This document shows, piece after piece, positions 16,757 to 24,083 of a stretch of DNA of 64,000 nt. The position numbers and the translations under genes are program-made. Source of the stretch: Candidatus Gastranaerophilales bacterium. GTDB lineage: Bacteria > Cyanobacteriota > Vampirovibrionia > Gastranaerophilales > Gastranaerophilaceae. Under the pieces are notes generated by a model that worked only from the letters and a program-made list of their open reading frames with translations, did not search any database and had not been told where the DNA came from. The stretch's first letter is position 1. Every line of letters starts with the position of its first letter. The stretch spans positions 1-64,000 of the forward strand of contig CALVBO010000005.1 in assembly GCA_944325835.1 (NCBI GenBank), read 5' to 3'.

Positions 16757-16790
16757 ATTGCACCTCGCATAAAACGCCACCGCTCGCGCT
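16719..16790 (+). repeat. 72-bp direct repeat, copy 2
   Basis: Identical to 16545-16616. Its first 38 bp form the end of the structured element copy 1; the remainder (from ATTGCACCTCGC) extends beyond the part shared with the 56.8-kb copy. Confidence 0.95.
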
Positions 16791-16870
16791 TGCGGTCAAA
16801 AACGCGGTTTTAACCGTTGCGCGCTCGACTCTACGCAAGGCAAGCCTTGCTTCGTGGCTCTGCTCGATGC

Positions 16871-16896
16871 AAAAAAAAACTTGCCTAAACGGCAAG
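16871..16896 (-). terminator. Leftward Rho-independent terminator
   Basis: On the minus strand CTTGCC-gttta-GGCAAG is followed by nine T. The DJ-1-like gene to its right already has its own terminator at 17111-17141, so this one implies another leftward transcript. Confidence 0.7.
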
Positions 16897-17040
16897 CATT
16901 AAATAAACACGAGGATATTAAGAGAGAGAGAGTATAAAAAACTTTCTTTCAATTCCGTTCCTATAACTATCAAGAACCTGAACTATTTTCCTATTTTTTA
17001 ATATCCAATTTAATAACTTCGATTAAATTTCCCTTTACAC
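16871..17040 (-). ncRNA. Candidate small RNA with own promoter-like motif and terminator
   Basis: Reading leftward, a 17-bp motif (CAAAATACTTTATATAA on the minus strand, 17041-17057) occurs identically upstream of the microprotein operon (56226-56242), where a promoter is expected. About 165 bp further on is a good intrinsic terminator: CTTGCC/GGCAAG stem followed by nine T. Between them the only open frame is about 24 codons from a TTG. Transcription is inferred from these two signals only. Confidence 0.3.
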
Positions 17041-17110
17041 TTATATAAAGTATTTTGTTACGGAAGAATTGCCTTTTGTATTTTAAATGTTACAAATTTT
17101 TAACAATTCA

Positions 17111-17141
17111 TAAGAAAGCCCCGATTTTCGGGGCTTTCTTA
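17111..17141 (-). terminator. Terminator of the DJ-1-like gene
   Basis: A perfect 14-bp stem (TAAGAAAGCCCCGA / TCGGGGCTTTCTTA) with a 3-base loop begins 3 bp after the stop codon at 17145; the T-rich arm makes it usable in either direction. Confidence 0.9.
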
Positions 17142-17144
17142 CAA

Positions 17145-17864
17145 CTATTTGGATAAGTATTTGATAATGGCGTCTGTAAAGGCTTTTGCCGACTGGTAAT
17201 TCTGTCCTGTTATCAGGTTTCCGTCTTCGACAATATTTACAACGCCCACACCCTCTTTAACAAACTCTGCACCGGCGGTTTTTAGGGCGTCCTCGAGGTA
17301 AAATGGCAGCAGATCTTGTTTCTTTGCCGCGATTTCTTCATCATTTGTAAAGCAGGTTAAGCGTCTGCCATTTACGAATGCAACACCGTCTTTTACGGCA
17401 GGAAGAAGCCCTGCCGGCCCGTGGCAAATTGCTGCAATAAGTTTATTTTGTGTGGCAAAGTAGTTGATAATTTTACCTAAAGTTTCGTCTTTTGCCAAAT
17501 CCATCATAGGCCCGTGACCACCCGGTAGTACTATTGCGTCAAATACCATATAATCTACGGTATTGAGTTTTAGAGGTGCATTCAGGGCTTTTTTTGCCTG
17601 TGACCATTTTACATCGTTAATCAAATTTTCGCTTGCCGGATCTATAGGTGCCGGATCGCCAATTGGTGATGCAACCGTTACTTCATAGCCCTGTTCTAAA
17701 AATCCCAGATACGGCACGGCGAATTCTTCAAACCAGACGCCTGTTCGCTGCCCGTTTGCCCCGCGGGTTGCATTTGTTACTACCATTAAAATCTGTTTTG
17801 GAAACTCAAAACTACATATCTCTTCTGTGCATTTCTGTCCCTGAACTTCTATTTCGTCTGTCAT
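17145..17864 (-). CDS. DJ-1/PfpI (Hsp31-like) family protein
   Basis: 239 aa with the class I glutamine amidotransferase-like fold. The nucleophile elbow is AAICHGPAGLL with C147-H148, preceded by VLPGGHGPMMDL. TGVWFEEFAVPY (residues 41-52) carries the Glu that activates the Cys in Hsp31-type enzymes. Family members act as glyoxalase III / protein deglycase or chaperone in the cytoplasm. The translation signal is odd: the start codon is preceded, after three bases, by a run of nine G that must serve as the Shine-Dalgarno site. It is monocistronic with its own terminator. Confidence 0.9.
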   Translation of the reverse strand: MTDEIEVQGQKCTEEICSFEFPKQILMVVTNATRGANGQRTGVWFEEFAVPYLGFLEQGYEVTVASPIGDPAPIDPASENLINDVKWSQAKKALNAPLKLNTVDYMVFDAIVLPGGHGPMMDLAKDETLGKIINYFATQNKLIAAICHGPAGLLPAVKDGVAFVNGRRLTCFTNDEEIAAKKQDLLPFYLEDALKTAGAEFVKEGVGVVNIVEDGNLITGQNYQSAKAFTDAIIKYLSK

Positions 17865-17867
17865 ATT

Positions 17868-17876
17868 CCCCCCCCC
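17868..17876 (-). repeat. G9 homopolymer in the ribosome-binding site of the DJ-1-like gene
   Basis: Nine C on the plus strand, so nine G on the coding strand, ending 3 bases before the ATG at 17864. Length changes here would alter Shine-Dalgarno strength and spacing but not the reading frame. Confidence 0.9.
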
Positions 17877-18003
17877 TTACTATTGAGTAAAACCGATTTT
17901 GACAAATTTTCCATTGCACCGGCGGGGAATTTTTATAAATAACTTTACATATTAACAAAAATTTTTGTGTTAATATATTATAAAATTATGAAAGGGATTT
18001 GTT

Positions 18004-19254
18004 ATGCCAATAGATTTTAATACACATTTTATATTTTTTAGTTCAAACAAACCTGTGAAACCGGTGATTGCAAGACAAATGACAACTCCGGCAAGTGAAC
18101 TTAAACAGGATACCTTTGAAAAACAAGTGGAAGTAAAAAATGCTGATATCAATCCTGAGTTTGACGGGATGAAAATAGCGCAAAAATCTTTCGGAAAACT
18201 CAAAGACGGGCAGGAAGCCACACTTTATACAATAACCAATAAAAACGGCGCGAGCGTTGATTTGTCAACCTTCGGGGCTTCAATCATCTCAATCAAAATT
18301 CCTGATAAGACTGGAAAACTCGTTGATGTTACGCAGGGATATGATTCCGTAACCCCTTATGAAAATTCGCCAATCGGGCATGCCGGCGGCACGATAGGGC
18401 CTTGCGCAAATAAAATTAATAACGGCACATTTACTTTAAATGATAAAGAATATCAACTTGAATGCAACAAAGACGGAGGTAAAACCCACTCCCACGGCGG
18501 TTCACAGGGGTTTGATGTCAAAAACTGGAATGCCGAAATTATAAAAGACGGAATTAAATTTACCTACAATAAAAAAGATATGGAAAGCGGCTATCCGGCG
18601 AACGTTCAGGCCGCAGTTACATATAAATTTGACAACGACAACCAGCTTCACATAATCTATGAAGCACAAAGTGATGCGGATACAATTTTGAATATGACAA
18701 ACCATTCATATTTTAACCTTGACGGTGCCGAAAACGCTCAGGAAAATTCTGTATATGAGCATATTGTAGAACTTCCGAACTCCTCAACTTTTACCGTAAA
18801 TAATGAACTTGCAGTTCCGACGGGTGAAATCGCCTCTGTTGAGGGTACTCCGTTTGATTTTAGAGGGGCAAAAAAGATAAAAGATGTTATTGAAACGGAA
18901 AATGAACAGATTAAAATAGGTTCCGGATTTGACCAGAATTTCTGTATTGACGGTTATGACGGCGAAAAAATGATTGATATTGCAAAAGTTACCTCTGATA
19001 AAACCGGTATAACAATGCATGTTTCGACTAATTTGCCGGGATTTCAGTTCTATACGGCAAACCACCTTGGCAAAGACGCACAGCCGGCAGGAAAAGATGG
19101 CAAAAAATATGAAAAACGTTCAGCTTTTTGTATAGAGCCGCAGTTTTTCCCTGATGCAATAAATACGTTTGATGAAAAACCAATTTTGAAAAAGAACGCA
19201 ACTTACAGAAGAGAAATAATTTATTCTTTTAGCACAGATGATAGTAATAACTAA
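18004..19254 (+). CDS. galM: Aldose 1-epimerase (galactose mutarotase)
   Basis: 416 aa. The mutarotase domain starts near residue 58 (KSFGKLKDGQEATLYTITN). The catalytic His is in NHSYFNLDG, the other His in THSHGGSQGFDVKNW, and the catalytic Glu in CIEPQFFPDAIN. It interconverts alpha and beta anomers of aldohexoses. The first 57 residues are extra compared with ordinary GalM, contain no signal peptide and are of unknown function. AAGGGA precedes the ATG. An interrupted palindrome (ATTAAC...GTTAAT, 17951-17974) lies in its promoter region and could be an operator. An MFS sugar porter (28465) may be a functional relative but is not linked. Confidence 0.9.
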   Translation: MPIDFNTHFIFFSSNKPVKPVIARQMTTPASELKQDTFEKQVEVKNADINPEFDGMKIAQKSFGKLKDGQEATLYTITNKNGASVDLSTFGASIISIKIPDKTGKLVDVTQGYDSVTPYENSPIGHAGGTIGPCANKINNGTFTLNDKEYQLECNKDGGKTHSHGGSQGFDVKNWNAEIIKDGIKFTYNKKDMESGYPANVQAAVTYKFDNDNQLHIIYEAQSDADTILNMTNHSYFNLDGAENAQENSVYEHIVELPNSSTFTVNNELAVPTGEIASVEGTPFDFRGAKKIKDVIETENEQIKIGSGFDQNFCIDGYDGEKMIDIAKVTSDKTGITMHVSTNLPGFQFYTANHLGKDAQPAGKDGKKYEKRSAFCIEPQFFPDAINTFDEKPILKKNATYRREIIYSFSTDDSNN

Positions 19255-19265
19255 AAGGGGGTATT

Positions 19266-20465
19266 ATGTCTGAAACATCTGCGAAACAGAAAAGTACAAA
19301 ACTTAAAAAGTTTTATACGATTCTTTGTACACTGTTGATACTTTTAATTCCGATACTGTTTTTGTACGGGATTGTAGAAGATCGTTCTAATTATGAGCGT
19401 GATGCCGAGCGCAAAGTTGAAACGTCGTGGGCTTCTTCCCAGACAATCACCGCACCGGTTCTGGCGATTCCGACAAATGATACCAAAAATCCGTATAAAT
19501 ATTTTACTCTCAACGATTACGATGTGGATGTATATATTACAACCGAATTACGTAAAAAGGGTATTTTTAAAGTCCCTGTTTACACCGCAAACGTTGAAGT
19601 AAAAGGGAATTTTAAGAATGACTATGCTCCTTTGAAAAACCAGCCGGTAGAATTTTCCTTCAATGTTTCTGATTCAAAGGGATTTGTTTCATCTCCGCAG
19701 TTTAAGCTAATGGATAATGAATTTATTCAAAGCCATGATACGATTTACAAGAAAAAGTTAACAACTTCTGCGCAATTGATACCGTTTGAAATAACTTATA
19801 AACTCCGCGGTTCAAAAGAGATTTATGTCAAGCCTGAAGGTCTGATGAATAAAATTGAGATAGAAGGTGATTGGAATAATCCTAGTTTTGAAGGTGATTT
19901 TCTGCCGGCAGAAAGAGAAGTTACGCAGGATCATTTTGAAGGAGAATGGGAAATCCCTTATATCGCGGTAAGTTCGCAAAAAGATGCACGGCTGGGAGTT
20001 TCGCTGCTTATGCCTGTTGATACTTACAGAATGGCTACAAGAGCGCTTAAATATTCGTTCTTATTTTTGTCGTTAACCTTCCTCTCGTATTTTATTTTTG
20101 AAATTACGTCAAAAGAGGATAAAAGAATTCACCCGCTTCAATATATGATGATGGGGGCGGCAATGTTGATTTTCTACCTGCTTCTGGTTTCGATGTCTGA
20201 ATTTATTCCGTTCGGTGCTGCATATTTGATAGCAGGCATAATGACGGTTGCATTGATAGGCGCATATACGTATTTTATTTTGACGAAAAGACAAAATCTT
20301 AAATTCGCATTGTTGATTTCGGCAATAATGACGGTATTATATCTGTTCTTCTATACATTGCTGGTAATTCAGGACTTTTCGTTAATCATTGGCAGCTTTG
20401 TTCTGTTCCTGATAATAAGTCTTGTTATGTACACAACGCGCAACGTTGAATGGTATAATGATTAA
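19266..20465 (+). CDS. creD: CreD-family inner membrane protein
   Basis: 399 aa. There is one N-terminal membrane helix (about 18-38), a large extracytoplasmic region opening with SWASSQTITAPVLAIP (compare the SWG..Q.I.GP.L..P motif of CreD), and then at least four helices from about residue 258. CreD is a membrane protein of the CreBC regulon whose biochemical role is unsettled. Length is somewhat shorter than in enterobacteria. It starts 11 bp after galM with AAAAGGGGG, so the two are co-transcribed. The stop overlaps that of the convergent XRE gene by 4 bp (TTAA). Confidence 0.8.
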   Translation: MSETSAKQKSTKLKKFYTILCTLLILLIPILFLYGIVEDRSNYERDAERKVETSWASSQTITAPVLAIPTNDTKNPYKYFTLNDYDVDVYITTELRKKGIFKVPVYTANVEVKGNFKNDYAPLKNQPVEFSFNVSDSKGFVSSPQFKLMDNEFIQSHDTIYKKKLTTSAQLIPFEITYKLRGSKEIYVKPEGLMNKIEIEGDWNNPSFEGDFLPAEREVTQDHFEGEWEIPYIAVSSQKDARLGVSLLMPVDTYRMATRALKYSFLFLSLTFLSYFIFEITSKEDKRIHPLQYMMMGAAMLIFYLLLVSMSEFIPFGAAYLIAGIMTVALIGAYTYFILTKRQNLKFALLISAIMTVLYLFFYTLLVIQDFSLIIGSFVLFLIISLVMYTTRNVEWYND

Positions 20466-20680
20466 AGCTCTTTATTATTAATAATACCCAGATTTAAGTC
20501 TAAAACCTCTGCGATTTTGTAGAGGTTTTTTAGCGTGATATTGCCGACCCCGCGTTCAAGTTTTGTGACTGTACTCATGCCGACATCAGCTAGTTCGGCC
20601 AGTTTTTCTTGGGAAAGTCCTTTTTTATCACGCGCATATTTTATTTTATATGCCAGTTTTAGAAGTTCGTCTTTGTTCAT
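20462..20680 (-). CDS. XRE-family HTH transcriptional regulator
   Basis: 72 aa, essentially one HTH_3 domain: IKYARDKKGLSQEKLAELADVGMSTVTKLERGVGNITLKNLYKIAEVL. A single-domain Cro/CI-type DNA-binding protein, probably a dimer. The start at 20680 is preferred: TATAAT lies 6 bp upstream with TTGTAG 17 bp before it, so transcription would begin at or next to the ATG (leaderless). A longer frame would start inside that promoter. It is divergent from the 61-aa gene at 20779, which it may control; that is inference. Confidence 0.85.
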   Translation of the reverse strand: MNKDELLKLAYKIKYARDKKGLSQEKLAELADVGMSTVTKLERGVGNITLKNLYKIAEVLDLNLGIINNKEL

Positions 20681-20778
20681 TTTTTTATTATAAAGTATTG
20701 ACAAACTCTCTACAAGTTCATATAATACTAATATTGTTCATATAAGAATAAAAATGGTATTATAAAAAGGAGAAATAA

Positions 20779-20964
20779 ATGCAGCCAAATTTAGTTGAGA
20801 TAGAAAATTTAGCACGAAAAATACACAATGTAAGCATTGTTGCCAATGAGTATTGCAGACAAAACGAAGATGAAGATATTGAGAAGATATCACCACTTAT
20901 TGAGGTTGTATATAAAGAGTCTGACAAATTATTATGCAAACTTTGTGAGTATTGTGATGATTAA
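20779..20964 (+). CDS. Small Cys-rich-tail hypothetical protein (61 aa)
   Basis: A strong AAAAGGAGAAATAA ribosome site and a promoter (TTGTTC, 18 bp, TATTAT ending about 14 bp before it) support a real gene. The protein is helical and acidic (ENLARKIHNVSIVANEYCRQNEDEDIEK) and ends LLCKLCEYCDD, with three Cys in seven residues that could bind metal. It is divergent from an XRE regulator. I do not recognise the family. It overlaps the stop of the next convergent gene by 4 bp. Confidence 0.7.
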   Translation: MQPNLVEIENLARKIHNVSIVANEYCRQNEDEDIEKISPLIEVVYKESDKLLCKLCEYCDD

Positions 20965-21482
20965 GATTTATCGTTCAGGGCTTTTACAAGTTCCAGAGCC
21001 TTGACTTTTAAACTTTCATAATCAGAGTCGTTATGGACAACAAAGTCCCAATCTTTGATGTTATCCAGTTCAGTTTCGGTTGAATCGTTTTCACTCACAA
21101 GTTTCCCGCGCTGCGCTCTTATTTCGCGCGGCGCTTCAACTCTTATTGATTTTGCACCGGCTTTTTTAAAAACTTCGTATTCGTGCATTTTTCTGACGTC
21201 TGTCACAAAAATGTCGCCGTCCTGCGAAACTATTTTCTTTAACCAGTAATCGGGATCCTGTTTCCTGCCCCAGTCGCCTAGTTTTATGAGTTCCGGGCGG
21301 TAGAGAGGCTTGTTTGCTTCAACTTCGGCAACGGTTATGCCCTTTTGTTTTGCAAAAGTATCCTTGATTACGTCCCCCATGGCGAAACGTCTGAAAGTCG
21401 GCATTTTTTCAAGCATTATTTTGGCAAGTGTATCTTTGCCGGAAAACTGTTTACCTGAAAAAATTACGATACGGTTTGTCAT
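20961..21482 (-). CDS. P-loop nucleoside/nucleotide kinase-like protein
   Basis: 173 aa. The Walker A motif is GKQFSGKDTLAK (residues 10-21). LGDWGRKQDPDYWLKKI and the C-terminal DWDFVVHNDSDYESL resemble deoxynucleoside-monophosphate kinases of phage origin and the phosphomevalonate-kinase-like P-loop group. The substrate cannot be named. It starts 2 bp after the FlhA-domain gene ends and is probably co-transcribed with it. Confidence 0.75.
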   Translation of the reverse strand: MTNRIVIFSGKQFSGKDTLAKIMLEKMPTFRRFAMGDVIKDTFAKQKGITVAEVEANKPLYRPELIKLGDWGRKQDPDYWLKKIVSQDGDIFVTDVRKMHEYEVFKKAGAKSIRVEAPREIRAQRGKLVSENDSTETELDNIKDWDFVVHNDSDYESLKVKALELVKALNDKS

Positions 21483-21484
21483 TT

Positions 21485-22957
21485 TTATAATTCCTCAAAG
21501 ATTTCAACGGGTGCGTAGAAGGAAATTTCTTCGCGTGCAAGCACCGCAACTTCATTAAAATAGCTCGAAAGCATTTTGAAAAGCAGATGTCTGAATTCAA
21601 GCGGTGCGATAACGGTCTTACAGTCATACTTTTTCATAAGTTTTTCAATCTTTTTGGCTAATTGATCCGCGTAGTGAGCGTCAATTTTTATTATCTCTTC
21701 GTCTTCTTCAACGCTTGTTTCGCACACATTCATCAGTGAATCTTCCGTTATTTCGATTGCCTGAATTACACCATCCTCATTAACGTAGTTTTTGGCAATC
21801 TGACGTCCGATTGAAAGACGCAGTTTGCGTAAAATATCTGATTTATCATAGTCGTTGGCAAAATCGTTTATTTTTTCTAAGATAAAGGTGATATCTTTTA
21901 TAGAAACCCGCTCATTAATAAGGCTTGTCAGGATATATCTTAAATCTGCGAGGCTTAGAAATTCCGGGATAAGGTTTTCAATCAGGTAGGAGTTATTTTC
22001 GTCAACTACTTCGATATAGTTATCAAGTTCCTTATAGTCAAGGATTTCATCGACAAATTTTACCGCAATAAATTCCAGTGCGCGGGTTATGCACTGTGCA
22101 CCGGAGATCCCTTTTTCCCAGAAATCTTTGCATTTTTCTTTCGGAACCCAAACGATTTTTTTACCCGTGATTTCGTCTGTATCGTAAATTGCGTCCTTCA
22201 TCTTTTTCGTGGTCAAAAGACTGTCGGTGAAAAACATCAGGTAATTAGGATAGACCGTACCTCTGAATACCTCAAACCCACGGATTTTGATTGAATATTC
22301 ATACGGATTCAGGGTTTCATCATCTTTGAAAATAATCTTCGGGATAACATAGCCGAGTTCTTCGGTGAGTTTTAATCTCAAACGGACAGTTTCTGCAACC
22401 AGTTCCTCTTCATCAATGTCCTGCTCTGCATCAATATAGCCCAAAATTTCTTCACTCAGTGATATAGCCAGTTTGTCCTCGCGGAGTTTTTTATACATAC
22501 CGTCAGGGGAAGTTGTTTCTGCAAGCTGACGTTTGAGTTCGTCAAGTTCCCGCAGACCGGAGGAAATCCTGTCGTTAAGCCTTTTTCTGCCCAAAGATGC
22601 CGGCGCTTCGTTCTCAAGCTCTTTTTTGGCTTTTGCAATTTTATTTTTTACTTCCTTGATTTTTTGTTGAATTTCAATGCAGGCTTCATAAGGAGTAAGT
22701 TTTGGCGAAAGAAGCTTTTCCATCTGGCTTTTGAAGTTGGAGATGTTAATTTCATCCGTATTGTGAGTGTAATTTTCGTCCTCTGCTTCCTTCATAAAAA
22801 TGCAGTTATACTGATAACCGTCGTCAACTTCGACCTCGTTAATAGTGTAAAGTTCCCAGCCGTTCATGGACATTTCGTTTAAGAGGTTTTGCAGTGCCTG
22901 CGTGTCCTCGCTGGAACAGGTTTTGATAACATATTGCATTTTCTTGTTTTTAAACAT
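21485..22957 (-). CDS. Soluble FlhA/SctV cytoplasmic-domain protein with novel N-terminus
   Basis: 490 aa. From about residue 155 to the end it follows the C-terminal cytoplasmic domain of FlhA: LGYVIPKIIFKDDETLNPYEYSIKIRG in two segments, WVPKEKCKDFWEKGISG, ALEFIAVKFVDEILDYKELDNYIE, IPEFLSLADLRYILTSLINERVSIKDI, LRLSIGRQIAKNYV and FRHLLFKMLSSYFNEVAVL. The eight membrane helices that make up the first half of FlhA are absent. In their place are residues 6-55, resembling the DUF4177 fold (MNGWELYTINEVEVDDGYQY), and a charged coiled coil (90-150). A GGGAGTAAG site supports the start. FlhA-C forms the nonameric docking ring for export substrates; a free ring could be a chaperone platform or decoy. 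It is not a truncation by frameshift: the N-terminal half is a different domain. Confidence 0.85.
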   Translation of the reverse strand: MFKNKKMQYVIKTCSSEDTQALQNLLNEMSMNGWELYTINEVEVDDGYQYNCIFMKEAEDENYTHNTDEINISNFKSQMEKLLSPKLTPYEACIEIQQKIKEVKNKIAKAKKELENEAPASLGRKRLNDRISSGLRELDELKRQLAETTSPDGMYKKLREDKLAISLSEEILGYIDAEQDIDEEELVAETVRLRLKLTEELGYVIPKIIFKDDETLNPYEYSIKIRGFEVFRGTVYPNYLMFFTDSLLTTKKMKDAIYDTDEITGKKIVWVPKEKCKDFWEKGISGAQCITRALEFIAVKFVDEILDYKELDNYIEVVDENNSYLIENLIPEFLSLADLRYILTSLINERVSIKDITFILEKINDFANDYDKSDILRKLRLSIGRQIAKNYVNEDGVIQAIEITEDSLMNVCETSVEEDEEIIKIDAHYADQLAKKIEKLMKKYDCKTVIAPLEFRHLLFKMLSSYFNEVAVLAREEISFYAPVEIFEEL

Positions 22958-23106
22958 ATCTTACTCCCTTTTTTATCATTATAACATGCTTTTTAAAACG
23001 CGTATAGAGGGGCAATTTTAAATATCCTTTTTACAAAAATTAACAAACTTGACGCGCAATAAATTTTTTTAGCTGTTTTTGGTATAATGAAAAACAAGGA
23101 AGTTTT

Positions 23107-23958
23107 ATGGCAGCAGATAAATCTATTATGGAAAAAGTTAGTTTGTTATCAGCAGAAAAGGCATTAAAGAACACACATGATGTGATTTCTCATGTTTTAC
23201 CGTTTGAACTTTTCAGAAAACATGAAGAAATGAAATCTCTTTTAAAATATAATTCATCAATTGACAATCCGGTTTTTGTTTCTTTGAAATCGGATTTTTT
23301 GTATAAAATGCAGCGCCTCTTAAAGCAGGATCGCCCGATTATGGTTGCGATTACCGGCGAGAGCGCGAGCGGAAAGTCGTGTTTTACGCAGAATTTAAAG
23401 CAGTTTATCCTTGATATGGGGATTGATTGCTCTTTCATAAGCTGTGATAACTTTTATCAGGATATTTCCTGCTACTATGAAAAATACGGCAACTACGGAA
23501 ATGCCCTTGCGGCAGGTGTAGATTTGGAAGGCCCGGGTGCGTTTGATCTGGAAGAACTTGCTAAAGCTCTGGATGATATCTCGCAGGGCAAAGAAATTTG
23601 TATCCCGAAAATGAATTTAAGCAACGGCGTTTGTATTAAAAACCAGACACCGGTTAAAAGCGCAAAAGTTATCCTTGTTGAAGGGATTGCTTCTATGTGG
23701 AACGGGCTGGATAAAAAGTTTGATGTGACAATTTATGTGGATTTGGACGAAGAAACACGTAAAACCCGCCATGTTGAGCGCGCCGCAAGCCGCAATAAGT
23801 CAAAAGAAGAGGCGCTTCAAATGTGGAAATATATGTGCGCTTCTGCGGAACTTCACATCAAACCGCACAAGGAAAAAGTCGATATAGTACTGAATGGTAA
23901 TTACTACAAAGAAGATTTATTTTCTATGTTTGCAAAAATGCGCCATGTTTTTGCGTAA
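23107..23958 (+). CDS. Uridine kinase / phosphoribulokinase-family protein
   Basis: 283 aa. A helical N-terminal extension (1-75) precedes a PRK/Udk P-loop domain: Walker A GESASGKSCF (about 84-93), SCDNFYQDISCYYEKYGNYGN (D plus the Y..Y region), LEGPGAFDLEELA, and VILVEGIASMWNG followed by FDVTIYVDLDEETRKTRHVERAASR. It probably phosphorylates uridine/cytidine or a related pentose compound; specificity is unclear because of the extension and the missing typical DHP motif. TATAAT lies 22 bp upstream and AAGGAAG before the ATG. Confidence 0.8.
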   Translation: MAADKSIMEKVSLLSAEKALKNTHDVISHVLPFELFRKHEEMKSLLKYNSSIDNPVFVSLKSDFLYKMQRLLKQDRPIMVAITGESASGKSCFTQNLKQFILDMGIDCSFISCDNFYQDISCYYEKYGNYGNALAAGVDLEGPGAFDLEELAKALDDISQGKEICIPKMNLSNGVCIKNQTPVKSAKVILVEGIASMWNGLDKKFDVTIYVDLDEETRKTRHVERAASRNKSKEEALQMWKYMCASAELHIKPHKEKVDIVLNGNYYKEDLFSMFAKMRHVFA

Positions 23959-24083
23959 AATTAATGCTTCTTAATATTTTAGCGTTTAGTGTTTCTTTTG
24001 TCGTATAATAGGTATGTTTCGGATATTATGTCCGGTGATTAGGGATTAATTAAGAGGCCGCCGTTCGGGCGGGTGAGGTAATT

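Larger units (their letters stand above)
16536..17144. other. Repeat- and hairpin-rich intergenic region without protein genes
   Basis: No convincing coding sequence. It holds, left to right: a 72-bp direct repeat (copy 1, 16545-16616); hairpin AGCCAA/TTGGCT at 16617-16634; the structured element at 16631-16756; copy 2 of the 72-bp repeat (16719-16790); hairpin GCAAGGC/GCCTTGC at 16834-16849; a leftward terminator at 16871-16896; an AT-rich stretch with an AG-repeat run near 16920; and the terminator of the DJ-1-like gene at 17111-17141. Base composition is visibly more GC-rich in 16540-16870 than to its right. Confidence 0.8.

Noticed and set aside
17951-17974. Imperfect palindrome ATTAAC...GTTAAT upstream of galM as a defined operator
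   Set aside because: Single, imperfect and in AT-rich DNA; mentioned under galM only, because nothing else supports it.
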